Shown: positions 24,596 to 35,144 of the stretch, in pieces
How the letters are laid out: the number at the start of each line of letters is the position of its first letter
Numbering within the stretch: position 1 is the first letter of the stretch
Assembly (NCBI GenBank): GCA_964609025.1
Contig: CAZSQM010000002.1
Location: 1 to 64,000 of the forward strand
Length of the DNA: 64,000 nucleotides
Reading direction: 5' to 3'
Origin: SIG307 sp964609025
GTDB taxonomy: Bacteria; Bacillota; Clostridia; Lachnospirales; Lachnospiraceae
Program-made: the position numbers and the translations under genes
Notes under the pieces: generated by a model
The model's input: the letters and a program-made list of their open reading frames with translations, nothing else
Told to the model about the DNA's origin: nothing
Databases searched by the model: none

Positions 24596-25432
24596 CTATA
24601 CTTTCTTGATTACAAAGTACAGCGAGCCAGTTGCAAGTGTTGAAACTCCGGCTTCTAAGTCAGTTTCGCTTATGGTAATATCGCGGACCTGCGCATTCCC
24701 AAGCGTCTCCGCCGCAGTTGCGTTTGCCTGTACCCGTCCCGCAAGCATCCCCGCCGTAATAGTACTCGCCGCCTGGTAATGTGACTTCGGCGTCCTCGCG
24801 TCTGATAATCTGCTGTCGTTTCCCGCACATGCTGTACCTGCTGAATTTCCAATTTTCAGGTGACCTAACACAGAGTCGGTTCCTTCGGTTGTTCTATGTG
24901 TTATGAAATCCGCAATCGCCTTTGCAATCTTACTCATAAGCTTAGACTGCTTTTCCCCGGTTGCAATATTCTCAAGTGTGGATGATTCCGCGAATTTTAC
25001 TGTTGTGTCGCTTCCGTCGCCAGTCGTGTCAAGCTTCTTTTTCAGCGTTTCTTCACTTGCAGGGTCTCCCTGCGGACCTTTTAAATTCCCAACATGGACC
25101 CATGTTGCTACTTCAGCTCCTCCTCCCGCATCGCATCGGTATACGTTGCCCGTTTCTGTATTCAAGTAGTAATCTCCTATCAACGCATCTGCGATTCCGC
25201 TCCCGGAAAATACCGTAGCTGTGGTAGATGTCCCAGTGATAGCCGTACCCTCGTTCCACCTGCCTCCTCTCTGTCCTGTCGCCCCTGTTGGGCCTTGCGG
25301 TCCTGTCGGTCCAGTTGCTCCTGTTTCTCCCTGTGGTCCCTGCACTCCCTGTTCTCCCTGCGGCCCCTGCGGTCCAGTTTCTCCTGTTTCTCCCTGTGGT
25401 CCCTTAAAATTTCCAATCAGAACTTTCGCCAT
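24596..25432 (-). CDS. Collagen-like tail fibre protein
   Basis: 278 residues. A run of Gly-X-Y triplets (about residues 11-56) follows a short VLIGNFKGPQG start that is repeated as VGNLKGPQG at about 117. A C-terminal region rich in Thr/Ser/Ala resembles phage fibre shafts. Collagen-like triplets trimerise in many phage fibres. Preceded by AAAGGAGAGG. Confidence 0.8.
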   Translation of the reverse strand: MAKVLIGNFKGPQGETGETGPQGPQGEQGVQGPQGETGATGPTGPQGPTGATGQRGGRWNEGTAITGTSTTATVFSGSGIADALIGDYYLNTETGNVYRCDAGGGAEVATWVHVGNLKGPQGDPASEETLKKKLDTTGDGSDTTVKFAESSTLENIATGEKQSKLMSKIAKAIADFITHRTTEGTDSVLGHLKIGNSAGTACAGNDSRLSDARTPKSHYQAASTITAGMLAGRVQANATAAETLGNAQVRDITISETDLEAGVSTLATGSLYFVIKKV

Positions 25433-25447
25433 TATTCCTCTCCTTTC

Positions 25448-26464
25448 CTACGCATCCGGCGTAACATAGTAGATGTTTCCATTTTTATCAACTTCAAATT
25501 CCGGTGCAGTATCACCGTCCGTATAATATGCGTATAGGTTTCCATCCTCATCTCCAGCCAACGTAAACATTCCGCTAATCGGTACTGTCACGCCGCTATC
25601 TCCACGTTCTCCGCGCTCTCCCTGCGGGCCTTGTATTCCCTGTTCTCCGCGCTCCCCCTGCGGACCTTGCGGGCCTGTCGCTCCGGTCGGCCCCTGCGCC
25701 CCCTGCAAACCTCTCTCGCCCTGCTCTCCCCGCTCGCCCTGCGGACCTTGCGGGCCAACCGGGCCGTTAAACTCTCCACTATTTAATTTTTCCTTGATAT
25801 TAAAAACCAATGACTTTATTTCAAGTTCAGCTGCATCAAATGCGGCTTCTCTGTCTTCTTCTGCATCATCCAGTTCTTCTTTTTTATCATCCATCAACTG
25901 TAACCCTGCTTCTACCTGCGACTGCATAGCCAAAAGCGCATTTGAAATACAATCCGAAGTATATTCCGTACCGTCGGCATAAGTAGCAGTAAATGTCAAA
26001 TCATCATCGATTTTAATCGAAATAAGCCTTGAATCATATACCTTCTGTGCCTTCTCCAGCGCCGCTTCCAATGCCGTATATACAGGCGTTGTAGTTGCCT
26101 TCGTATCACTTACCTTAGATTCCTGCACTTCTACGGAAAAGGAAGGAGAATAAAGCACCATTTCCCCTGCGATAATCTTCAACTGCATTTCTGTTATTCC
26201 AGCAACATCAATATCTTCCTGCAGCACATCGTAGTACACGATATTGTCAGTCACAGTACAAGCATTGTAGTTTGTCACACCGTTTTCCTTTGTAACATAC
26301 ATAATCGCCGTGATTCCTTCTCCAAGTTTGCATGACACACTTCCTGCAACAAGAGTTATCGCAATCCTTCGTGATAGAATATCCCCTGAAAAGAATCCAT
26401 GTAAAACCTTCTGCACGCCGCCCTTCTGTGTGTCGAGCGTGATTCTATGGCAAACCTTATCCAT
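25448..26464 (-). CDS. BppU-like baseplate protein with collagen-like region
   Basis: 338 residues. The N-terminal 110 residues match the pattern of the BppU-type upper baseplate domain (TLDTQKG, IAITLVAG, YYDVLQEDID, LKIIAGEMVLYSPSFSVEV). A coiled middle rich in Glu and Asp (about 190-225) is followed by some 20 Gly-X-Y triplets (about 235-290) and a short beta tail (YAYYTDGD). It likely links the particle to the fibres encoded next. Start has AAAGGGG. Confidence 0.78.
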   Translation of the reverse strand: MDKVCHRITLDTQKGGVQKVLHGFFSGDILSRRIAITLVAGSVSCKLGEGITAIMYVTKENGVTNYNACTVTDNIVYYDVLQEDIDVAGITEMQLKIIAGEMVLYSPSFSVEVQESKVSDTKATTTPVYTALEAALEKAQKVYDSRLISIKIDDDLTFTATYADGTEYTSDCISNALLAMQSQVEAGLQLMDDKKEELDDAEEDREAAFDAAELEIKSLVFNIKEKLNSGEFNGPVGPQGPQGERGEQGERGLQGAQGPTGATGPQGPQGERGEQGIQGPQGERGERGDSGVTVPISGMFTLAGDEDGNLYAYYTDGDTAPEFEVDKNGNIYYVTPDA

Positions 26465-26503
26465 CGTTCTCCCCTTTCTTCCGTTTTTTCGTTTCTTTGA
26501 ATC

Positions 26504-26536
26504 ACAATAGCAGAAAGAGCGGGCTATTTTCTAACC
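26504..26536 (-). promoter_or_regulatory. Candidate phage promoter (GGTTAGAAAA box, site 3)
   Basis: GGTTAGAAAA (26527-26536), 17 bp, then TATTGT (26504-26509) on the minus strand, about 40 nt before the BppU-like start. A 14-bp stretch that includes the box (26525-26538) is identical to one before the small terminase gene. There is no consensus -35, so an activator would be needed. Confidence 0.5.
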
Positions 26537-26542
26537 CGCTCT
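26516..26542 (-). terminator. Hairpin after the giant protein gene
   Basis: Perfect 8-bp GC-rich stem (26516-26523 with 26535-26542), 11-base loop, followed by TTTCTGC on the minus strand. It sits 10 bases past the giant gene and overlaps the GGTTAGAAAA box. Possibly a partial terminator. Confidence 0.5.
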
Positions 26543-26552
26543 CGGAAAAATA

Positions 26553-29500
26553 TTATTTTACTTTCAAGCTCTCGTAAACTTCACCGACAGTGTTATTCCA
26601 AATAGCGAATGCGTCACGCATTAAATTACTGAACGGAAGTCCACTTATCTGCGACATTGCCTTTACCGCCGAATATACCGTCTTGTAATTCAGTTCCCCT
26701 TTCTCAATCGCTTTCGTTACATTCTGCCATGCTCTCCACGCGCTCGAAATGAACTGCTCGTCCATTCGTGTTGTGCCGTACCCCTGTATTACCGAGAACA
26801 CATCTTTCAGCAACGGAATCATTCCAAGAACATCCGACAACATATTATCTGTCACATTCGCGAAATACAATTCTCCGAAGTCCTCGTCTTTATCATCATC
26901 TCTCAAAGTGTCCGGAATTGCTCCAACCGCAGCAGCACAAAGAGAAGTTATTACATAGGTCATAGTTGCTCTTGCTATCTTCTTACCGTTCTTTTTCAAA
27001 GCAACGGACTTACTTCCGTACACTCTCTTATCTGCGTTGTACTGCATATAACAGTCATGCAAAAGGTTGTAAGACACCATCGGCTCTGACATAAACGCCG
27101 TAATCATTTGGTTAAGAGTGGAAGTGTTACGCATCATCTGCGTTCTTGTCATGGTACTGTCAACCACCTGCGTATTATAGATAACATCACGCAAACGCTT
27201 TGAAACTGCTTCGTTCTTCGCTTCTCCGGTAAGTCCCGGTTGCATATCGGAAACCTCTGCTTCGCAAGCGTTATATAGATAACCCCATGTGATAGAATCT
27301 CCCCATTCTGCCAACTTCATAGAATACTCTTTTACCTTATCAATTAACGTGTCCTCATGCTTAATCTGCTCTGCAACACCCTTTGAAATATTCGTGTCGT
27401 AGAATCCTAAAGACTTCCACAACGCAATACCGCAAGTGTTCTTCGCCTTTTCAATCTGCGGCTTATTCGAAAATGCTTTCGCAAGATACTTCGGATCAAT
27501 GACAACCGATGCTCTCACATACGATGTAGGCTGCAAAAGTGCAACACGCAGGTTTGCACCAACGGCAGCAACCTTATAATTCGACATCATTTTCTTCGCA
27601 AAGCGTTCTCCGTTGGTTATACCACCGCTTTCCGCTCCGTTAATGTCACGTAAGAACTGAACTATATAACTCTTTGCGCCTTCTCCGTAGGCTTTTTCCA
27701 ACGACTGCTTTACACCGTAAGTAGTGAATCTCTTATCGTCCCTATCCATCGGATTGACTTTGCTTTTCTCCTTGTAATTGTACCACTTGAACGCATCCAG
27801 TACCGGAAGTGCAAGTGCGTTGTACTTCGCCATATCGGAAGTGTGGTCCGAAAATACATCAAAGATATTGTCAATCACAACTCGGTTGTTTGCATTCTTA
27901 ATCGTACCTTTCGTGAAGGACATATTCAGAAGTCGGAACAGTGAGTTTTCTTTCTCCTTTGCATCATCCTTTGGAATATTGTTCTGATCTGACTTAATAG
28001 GGAAATAGTTATCTTCACCGAATCCCTTATATCCGAATCTCTTCATGGAGATTTCATTTCCCCAATCAGTACAAACGGTATTCATAAACTCCTGCAAGCG
28101 GTCCGCAACCTCTACCTGCCTTGCAGTCAATGTGGAAACAATACGGTTGATATCACTCTCTCGTAATGTCGCACCGTCCGGTTGTGATACCTTCCCTTTC
28201 CCTTCCTCAAAATCAGCGATACGAATACCACCGGCGATTAAGTGACCTCTTGCCTGTTCTCGCTTCTGCAAAGCGTATAACGACATAATCTGCGCCGTTG
28301 TCATTTTTACCTTTTCCATGCTTCTACCTACAAGCAAATCAAACTCATGGACCTCTTTACTCCACTCCTGCACTTCCTTTGCATCGTACACACTGTTGGA
28401 GTAATCCATTATTTCCTTTACATTGAACGCGAACTTATCCCACCCATCCTGCATAGATTCAAAGATTCTCTTTCCACCTTCGCCGAACTGCTTAAACGCA
28501 TACACAGGGAGCGCATTGTCAAAATTGAAGAAGTCCGTAACCTTTCCGACTAACTTACTATGCTTACCCAATCTTTCCGCGGATATCATAGTGTCCTGTG
28601 CCAAAGATGCAATGCTCTTTCCATGCGCCGCCGCAAGTGCCTTGTTCGTCTGCGTTACGGCATGAGAAAGCGTTGTAAGAATCGAATTGATTTTCTCCAA
28701 CTGTTCCAACGACATCTGATTAAGGATATATTCGTTGTCCCCAACCTCACGAAGCAAATCGTTGATTTCTCTGCTTGTATCTCTTACGAATTTTACAAAA
28801 TCAGCCGGCATGTCGAGATATCCATACAAACCGTCAATCTCACCTTCGCCAATCTGCGCATCATTTACGCTTGATACCATATCGTAAAGGCCTTCAAAAG
28901 CCTTACTTAGAGAAATATCCTTGTTTGTCGGTTCTCCGACTTTTTCCCCGCCGCGCATACCAAGCAACCGTTCTGAAGAGAAATTGAGGGATTTCAGTAC
29001 CGCAGAAACCGGTTTCTTTAAAATCTCGGAAACGTGTTCATCCTTGGAGTTCTTCTTCAACCATGTGTTTAGTTTTAAGGACTTCTTTGTAATCTGCGAA
29101 ATCTGATTGCGGCGTTCTATCTTCTCACGGTACTGCTTCGTGTACTCATGGCTTTCTTTTTTGATCTGCGCAATCTTCTCGTCCCGTGCCTCGCGTACCT
29201 TATGAATCAGCTTCGAATAATGAAAACGTGTCTCGAACACTTCCGCATCCTTCTTTTCGCGCAGCTCCTTCATCTCCATACGGTGCTCATACTTCAGCCG
29301 CCTAACCTCCCGTTCGTGCTTATCTGCAAGGGTGCGTACCGGCGATACATTCCAAAACTGATTGTAAATCTCGAATGCAATCGCACGCGCCGACTCGGAA
29401 TTGTCGTATGCCTCCACAAGCTCGGATGTCGCTCTTACGGAGTCGTATACATCCAGTAATGCCGTCGGCATATCCACATCTGCGATATATGCCTCGAACA

Positions 29501-32500
29501 CATCCGGGTACATATTCGCCCATTCCTGCCATGCAACATCAAGCGGCGTCCCATCGTTCGCTATCGTCACGCGCCCAAAATAGTTTCGGTTCCATCCCTT
29601 ACCGAAAGCATACTCTGCTTCAGACTTCTGCGCGTCATTGAATGTAACTCTTGCCTTGCGAAGCTCGGTTAGGATATCCTTTGCGTAATCGTTAGTTACT
29701 TTTCGCGTTCTCGCATCAGCAACAATTCTCTGTGCGATATCCGTAGCCTTTGCCATCATTACATCCCACTCGACATCCTCTCTCTGCAAGTAGGTGTAGA
29801 TATCTTTCAACTCCGCAACAAGGCTTTCCTTGCTATACTTACTGTTCGCTTTGTTGAGGATATGAGCCGCAACAGCTTCAATATGCGATTTCTTCAATAC
29901 TCGTCCACCAGTCACGGTACGCTCAAGGCGATTCTTATGCCGGAGTCTTTCAATATCCGCTTTCAGTTTGTCATTCTCACGCTGGATGCGCTTTAACTCT
30001 CCTACTGCGTCGTAGATGCTTTCGTTCTTGCGGTCGGAATACCGAATGTCTGCATTCTTTGTAGGATTCTCGTTCGCGACCGACTTTACCTGCTCCGAGG
30101 AGAACGCAATAGAAACTGTGGATGATTCGTACTTCTCGCTTCCTTCGGCATATACTGCGGTATCTACAACGTCCTTAATGATAACACCATCGTACCCGTT
30201 CATCTTTGCATGATAAGCATACTGTCTTGTATTGCGCGGAATAAGTTCTTTCGTCTTACTGTCAACGGTAACAGATTCAAAATCCTTTCTTCCACCTGCC
30301 ACACCTTCTGCAACGTATTCTCCGAACTTATTACGGATATCGTCAAGACTCATTTCTGCGCTCTCTGCTTCTCCGTACTGATTCAGCATATCTTCCCACT
30401 CTACATTGTATGTGCCATCGCTTCCGGTCACATAAATGTAATTGTATCTGTCAACGCCCTTCGTTTTAGAAAGAGGAATATCGTCCCAATAACGTCCATT
30501 CGCATCTACAACATACGGATTTTCAAGATTCAAGTACACCTTGTAATTGCCTGCGCCGGTTCTTCCATACTCTTCAAGAACATAGTCCTGCATTTCCTCT
30601 AAGGTATCGGTTTGGTGCTCCTTAATCAAATCACCGTACTTGTTATGGATGATATGATACTTTCCATCTTCCTCGCTTACATAATAATAGGAATCGTGAA
30701 TAATGTCCGTCAGTTCTTTCACGGTGTACTTCTTGCCCGGAATATACTCGTCCATCGTTCCACTGTAACCTTTCGCAACCGTCTTGCTGTCTGTGAAGAA
30801 AAGGCTGATTCCATCGTCCGAATATTCCGCATTAAACTCGGTAAATGAAACGTTGGTAGTGCCGTGATACATAACTTTCAGATTGCCGTTCTCGTCACGC
30901 ACCTTGCTATTCTTAAAGTATTCGGCTTGCTCTTTCGTCAAGCCGTTGCCATCGGAATCACGGTCTGAGAACTGCACATTTTTCTTGATATTCCCCGCGT
31001 TTTGTGGTATACTATCTTTAGAAACAGAAGCGTCACGCGCTGAGCCTAACTTAGAGTTAGGATTGGAATTTCTATTCCCGGCGGTATTCGCGCTGTTTCT
31101 TTTTGTTTCCTTCCATACGGTTTTCAGCTTTATGCTGCCGGCGGAAACGGAAACAACCTCGATAAGCATAGTATTTCCATCCGCGCCCTCCAGGCACAGC
31201 TTAATTGCTCTGCTGTTGTCCGCGTGGTACTCTACATTTACGAGCTTAGAGGAATTTACCCTTAAAATCGCCGTTACAAAGTCCTCTTCGGACAGAGGTA
31301 AATTATCGACCTTCTTTGCCTTCTGGTGTTCTTTGAAGGAATGGTTGATATCGTCTGCAACCAATTCCAAATAATACCCTCTTACATCCACCGTTCCGGA
31401 AGACTCTTTATAAACAGCGTAAGCCAGCTTCTTAGAGACAATACCGTATGCAACGGTTTTACCGGTGATTTCTCCGGAAATAGACTTAGAGACAAAATCT
31501 CTTAACTCTTCTTCGTTGCTGATGATGATTTTCTCTCCAGCTTCATACCGCTTAATTCTCTTTATGTTTCTTCTGCTTCCAGCCTTTAAGTAACCCGTAA
31601 TATCATCAGAAGTCAAGAACAGGTTTCTGTCAGAATACTTTCTTCTGCTCTCTGCAACGACGGTATCCTCGGCCCCGCTGTTCTGTAATACCTGGTTTGA
31701 CTTCACAGCCTTCGCAAACGCCTCGTCCCATGCTTTCTGCAACTCGGCAAGTTTGCTATCGTACTGGCGGAGAATCTTCGCCTCCTCGCTGTTGGATTTA
31801 TAGACTTTGAGTAAATCCTTCAACCATGCACGGATCTTCGCAACCACTTCCTTGAATTTCTCAGAAAATGTCTTCGCGGTCTCCTCGTCCATCTTCTCGA
31901 TAATCTCGGCTGCAGTCTTATTCCCGGAAAGCATATCCTCGCACGCTCTGGCGATAAGCTCGTCCTGTGCGTATTCGTCTGATACATCGCGGCCCTTGTC
32001 CTTGTGACGCTTCTTCTCCGCCGCAACCAACACTTCCGGAGCCGCCTTGTGATGCTGGGACAGCGTGTCCATCACGATACCGGACAGATTTGCATACGCT
32101 TCCGGTGCCTTCTCCTTCATCCAGTGCGTGAGTTCGTGGGAAAGAGTAGGGACGATTGAATCCTCTACTACGCCCTCGTTTAAGCCTGCATACACATCAA
32201 CATAGATAGTATTACTATCTCGCTCATAACGTCCATTCTCTGCTTTTCTGTGCCCGTTTTCATCGGATTTAGATTCAAAGAACACTAAGTTTACACCGGT
32301 TTTCTCGGAAAGCATCTTAGAGAACGATATCGCTGCTTTCTGTCTGCCGTTTAGCTTTTTATAATCTACTTTGGAATCATCGAATTTACCTGCGACAATA
32401 TCCTTAGTATCTGCAAAATGCTTCTTCGTAATCTCATCAATCTTTGACTGCTGTGTCGAAGTTCTGTTCATCATACCGAGCTTGTATGCCTCCGCCGCCT

Positions 32501-35135
32501 GCGTAGGAGATAAAACGCCACGGTTCTTCAATACGGAATCTGTTCCATACGCATTCATACCATAAGAGTACGCCAAATCAAAGGATGCTTTGTAGCTCTC
32601 GCTGTCAATTCCAGGAGTATACATAGAAACGAAAAGGTCTGCCTCATCTTCTTCCATACCTTCCGCAATAGCCACGATTTCCGCGTAACTGTCTGTCAGA
32701 ATAACACTATTAAGACTCTTCTCTCCATCGCTCGTTTTTAACACGATATTCCCATCAGCATCTGTACGGATTCCCTCAATCTTAATCTTCTTCTTCGTAG
32801 TTGCATCCACAGTATCGGGACCGATATCCATTTGCGCCACTCTCTCCTCAATCTTTACCTGCGACTCAGATTTTGCAGGCTTCGGAATAAATACTTTTTC
32901 TAATCCTTCCCGCATTTTAATATTACTCTGCGCTTTCTTTGAAACGCCGCTATGCCAAAACCAATCAGCGTTCCCTTTAATTTCCTTTATAGCTGCCTTT
33001 GCGTCCTCGCTCTTTAATGATGCACGTTCCTCCATTGTCAACTTCTCGGTGCTTCTCTGCGGGAATAACTGCTTATAAACAGCGGATGCCGTTGTCTGCG
33101 CTGTTGCAGAATCCATTCCTCTACTCACAAGAAAAGAGGTAATGGTTCCGCGCTTCGATGTATCAACGGAAGAATTGGTCTTTCCTACAACCTCCTTCGC
33201 TACCTTCGTATACAAACTTCCAATTTGTGCATTTGTGGCATCACCTTCATTCAATAACTGCAAATACTTCTGAATATTCTGGTTATCTGATATCTCCGCA
33301 TACCGCGAAAGCGTATCTGTGCGATTATTTTCAATAATCTCCTTACCGATTCCTCTATAACCGGAATACTCGTAATTGGTCGAGACACCGCCCATAATAC
33401 CACCGGAGAGCGCACCGCCAATACCAGAAAGACCGATTTGTTTTGCAATTTCAATTACGGCTTTCTCCTTTGCTTCATCTTCCGTATAACCCATTTCTAC
33501 AAAGTTTTCTATCATGGACTCATATTCGGAAGTACCGCCGCGAACCGCAAAGTCAGAAATTTGGTTTGTTATTTCCGTGAACATTTCCTCGCTTGCTTCT
33601 ACCCCTGCCTGTTGAAACATATTACGAATTACTTTTCCGATTGAATCTGCATCTTTCGTTTTAAGTAAACGGTCAATGCTAAACTTCTCGAAGAACATTT
33701 CTGCTGCGCCAGCGATCGCAGAAGCCTTTAAAATATCATCTTCACTCGCTCCGGCATCCTTTAACTCCTTTGCAGTGGAAGAAGCTGCGCCCATACCTAA
33801 CACAACGGATGTACCTTTGCCTAATGCACCTGCCCCCAAAGCAGATTCACCAATAGATAATGCCGTATCATACAGAAAAGCCGGTATGTTCGTACCAAAA
33901 ATCTCTGCATCATCAAAGGTATTTTCAAGGTTCTCTCTCGTAGTATCACGAATTGCATCCGATACATTTGATAACGTATGGAACGAATCATAAGGGTTCA
34001 ATTCCTGCCCGTACTGCTTCGACTTCACATCTGCAACAAAAGAGGTTACGCCGCCCACAAGGCCCCACGGAACAGATATTGCACTCGCAGCTGCATTACT
34101 GAACCATCCTAGACTGTTTGTAGCTTCATTTGTCTTTCCTACCTGCAATTCAGTCTTTCTCTTCGACAATGTTATCTTCATATCATCGTAAAAATCTTCT
34201 GCGGCCTTTTCACCCTGCGTATTATAGAGGTAATTATACACGGACCGTTCTTCGTCCGTCATATAAAACACATCTGCTTTACCGAGAATTGTTGCATTCA
34301 CCTTATAATTTCTCTCGGTCGGTGTCTGCTCGAAATAAGATTTATCCGTATCAATACCAGCGTTAATTAAATCGGAGGTATTATTCACGAACAGTTTCTC
34401 GAAAAAGTTCTTTTCACCACCAACATAAACTGAATTTTCTGCAAAATCCTCATTCTGCATAATATCCTTGTATAAGTCAAACTTATTATCAAGTTCATAC
34501 TGATTACGCACCGTTTCCAGTTTGTCATAGTAACTCTGTAATGACTTCTTCTCGGAACCGGTAGAAGCAGCCAAACGCTTACTAAGACTACTCATCTCTT
34601 CATTATAATCGTTAAGGTCGGAATACCCAACATTCACTCCATACTGCGACAGCCACTCAGCATCATCCGGGTTCTGTGCAATGGCACTCTGTACTCCCGC
34701 ATAATCAAGCCCTGCATATGTTTTGGAAAGATTGTAATTCTTCTTTGCCTTTTCGTAAGCAGCAGCATTCACAAAGTTGCTGTACGTTCCTGCGATATTA
34801 TCCCAATCATTCAGCGCAGAATCATACGCACCGATTAACTGGTCCATGCTCGAATTGAACTGTGCGAGGTCGGATCCGTCATTGTAGGTATTTGCGTAAC
34901 TCTTATACGCATTCAGTCGGTCGCGCATGGAGGATACAGTTTTCCTCGCGCTATTCATGGTGTCCGCAGACTGCCAGCCTCCATAGATTGAGTTTACAAG
35001 GTCTGAGGCAGATGCCAAGTCCGCCTCGAAAGTGTCAAAGCCTACTTTCTGCTTTGCAATGTGTTCTCCATATCCGCCCTTTCTTGTAGCTGTCGTTGTA
35101 CTCTTTTTCTTTATGTGCTCTAAGTAACTTCCCAT
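26553..35135 (-). CDS. Giant polyvalent internal virion (ejection) protein, 2,860 residues
   Basis: Likely packaged and injected with the DNA. In order: a helical N terminus; hydrophobic, glycine-rich segments (about 350-600); a zincin-like region with SHELTHWM (H1000, E1001, H1004) and a following DELIARACEDML; a region at about 1170-1350 with INHSFKEHQKAKK that resembles BECR-fold RNases of polyvalent phage proteins; an ADP-ribosyltransferase-like region (about 1420-1710) with VMYHGTT, LFFTDSKTVAKGY, VYLNLENPYVVD and NGYDGVIIKDVVD, like ART-PolyVal domains; a coiled coil (about 1715-1750 and 1930-2020); and a long helical C terminus with a hydrophobic stretch near 2720. GGAG precedes the ATG. 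Domain names are by pattern only. Confidence 0.8.
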   Translation of the reverse strand: MGSYLEHIKKKSTTTATRKGGYGEHIAKQKVGFDTFEADLASASDLVNSIYGGWQSADTMNSARKTVSSMRDRLNAYKSYANTYNDGSDLAQFNSSMDQLIGAYDSALNDWDNIAGTYSNFVNAAAYEKAKKNYNLSKTYAGLDYAGVQSAIAQNPDDAEWLSQYGVNVGYSDLNDYNEEMSSLSKRLAASTGSEKKSLQSYYDKLETVRNQYELDNKFDLYKDIMQNEDFAENSVYVGGEKNFFEKLFVNNTSDLINAGIDTDKSYFEQTPTERNYKVNATILGKADVFYMTDEERSVYNYLYNTQGEKAAEDFYDDMKITLSKRKTELQVGKTNEATNSLGWFSNAAASAISVPWGLVGGVTSFVADVKSKQYGQELNPYDSFHTLSNVSDAIRDTTRENLENTFDDAEIFGTNIPAFLYDTALSIGESALGAGALGKGTSVVLGMGAASSTAKELKDAGASEDDILKASAIAGAAEMFFEKFSIDRLLKTKDADSIGKVIRNMFQQAGVEASEEMFTEITNQISDFAVRGGTSEYESMIENFVEMGYTEDEAKEKAVIEIAKQIGLSGIGGALSGGIMGGVSTNYEYSGYRGIGKEIIENNRTDTLSRYAEISDNQNIQKYLQLLNEGDATNAQIGSLYTKVAKEVVGKTNSSVDTSKRGTITSFLVSRGMDSATAQTTASAVYKQLFPQRSTEKLTMEERASLKSEDAKAAIKEIKGNADWFWHSGVSKKAQSNIKMREGLEKVFIPKPAKSESQVKIEERVAQMDIGPDTVDATTKKKIKIEGIRTDADGNIVLKTSDGEKSLNSVILTDSYAEIVAIAEGMEEDEADLFVSMYTPGIDSESYKASFDLAYSYGMNAYGTDSVLKNRGVLSPTQAAEAYKLGMMNRTSTQQSKIDEITKKHFADTKDIVAGKFDDSKVDYKKLNGRQKAAISFSKMLSEKTGVNLVFFESKSDENGHRKAENGRYERDSNTIYVDVYAGLNEGVVEDSIVPTLSHELTHWMKEKAPEAYANLSGIVMDTLSQHHKAAPEVLVAAEKKRHKDKGRDVSDEYAQDELIARACEDMLSGNKTAAEIIEKMDEETAKTFSEKFKEVVAKIRAWLKDLLKVYKSNSEEAKILRQYDSKLAELQKAWDEAFAKAVKSNQVLQNSGAEDTVVAESRRKYSDRNLFLTSDDITGYLKAGSRRNIKRIKRYEAGEKIIISNEEELRDFVSKSISGEITGKTVAYGIVSKKLAYAVYKESSGTVDVRGYYLELVADDINHSFKEHQKAKKVDNLPLSEEDFVTAILRVNSSKLVNVEYHADNSRAIKLCLEGADGNTMLIEVVSVSAGSIKLKTVWKETKRNSANTAGNRNSNPNSKLGSARDASVSKDSIPQNAGNIKKNVQFSDRDSDGNGLTKEQAEYFKNSKVRDENGNLKVMYHGTTNVSFTEFNAEYSDDGISLFFTDSKTVAKGYSGTMDEYIPGKKYTVKELTDIIHDSYYYVSEEDGKYHIIHNKYGDLIKEHQTDTLEEMQDYVLEEYGRTGAGNYKVYLNLENPYVVDANGRYWDDIPLSKTKGVDRYNYIYVTGSDGTYNVEWEDMLNQYGEAESAEMSLDDIRNKFGEYVAEGVAGGRKDFESVTVDSKTKELIPRNTRQYAYHAKMNGYDGVIIKDVVDTAVYAEGSEKYESSTVSIAFSSEQVKSVANENPTKNADIRYSDRKNESIYDAVGELKRIQRENDKLKADIERLRHKNRLERTVTGGRVLKKSHIEAVAAHILNKANSKYSKESLVAELKDIYTYLQREDVEWDVMMAKATDIAQRIVADARTRKVTNDYAKDILTELRKARVTFNDAQKSEAEYAFGKGWNRNYFGRVTIANDGTPLDVAWQEWANMYPDVFEAYIADVDMPTALLDVYDSVRATSELVEAYDNSESARAIAFEIYNQFWNVSPVRTLADKHEREVRRLKYEHRMEMKELREKKDAEVFETRFHYSKLIHKVREARDEKIAQIKKESHEYTKQYREKIERRNQISQITKKSLKLNTWLKKNSKDEHVSEILKKPVSAVLKSLNFSSERLLGMRGGEKVGEPTNKDISLSKAFEGLYDMVSSVNDAQIGEGEIDGLYGYLDMPADFVKFVRDTSREINDLLREVGDNEYILNQMSLEQLEKINSILTTLSHAVTQTNKALAAAHGKSIASLAQDTMISAERLGKHSKLVGKVTDFFNFDNALPVYAFKQFGEGGKRIFESMQDGWDKFAFNVKEIMDYSNSVYDAKEVQEWSKEVHEFDLLVGRSMEKVKMTTAQIMSLYALQKREQARGHLIAGGIRIADFEEGKGKVSQPDGATLRESDINRIVSTLTARQVEVADRLQEFMNTVCTDWGNEISMKRFGYKGFGEDNYFPIKSDQNNIPKDDAKEKENSLFRLLNMSFTKGTIKNANNRVVIDNIFDVFSDHTSDMAKYNALALPVLDAFKWYNYKEKSKVNPMDRDDKRFTTYGVKQSLEKAYGEGAKSYIVQFLRDINGAESGGITNGERFAKKMMSNYKVAAVGANLRVALLQPTSYVRASVVIDPKYLAKAFSNKPQIEKAKNTCGIALWKSLGFYDTNISKGVAEQIKHEDTLIDKVKEYSMKLAEWGDSITWGYLYNACEAEVSDMQPGLTGEAKNEAVSKRLRDVIYNTQVVDSTMTRTQMMRNTSTLNQMITAFMSEPMVSYNLLHDCYMQYNADKRVYGSKSVALKKNGKKIARATMTYVITSLCAAAVGAIPDTLRDDDKDEDFGELYFANVTDNMLSDVLGMIPLLKDVFSVIQGYGTTRMDEQFISSAWRAWQNVTKAIEKGELNYKTVYSAVKAMSQISGLPFSNLMRDAFAIWNNTVGEVYESLKVK

Positions 35136-35144
35136 TCGGTTCTC

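Noticed and set aside
25264..25770. GC-rich tandem repeats that might suggest a CRISPR array
   Set aside because: They encode in-frame Gly-X-Y triplets in two fibre genes; spacing is 9 bases and there are no spacers.
23488..26464. Possible diversity-generating retroelement acting on the fibre genes
   Set aside because: No reverse transcriptase and no template/variable repeat pair was seen in the window.
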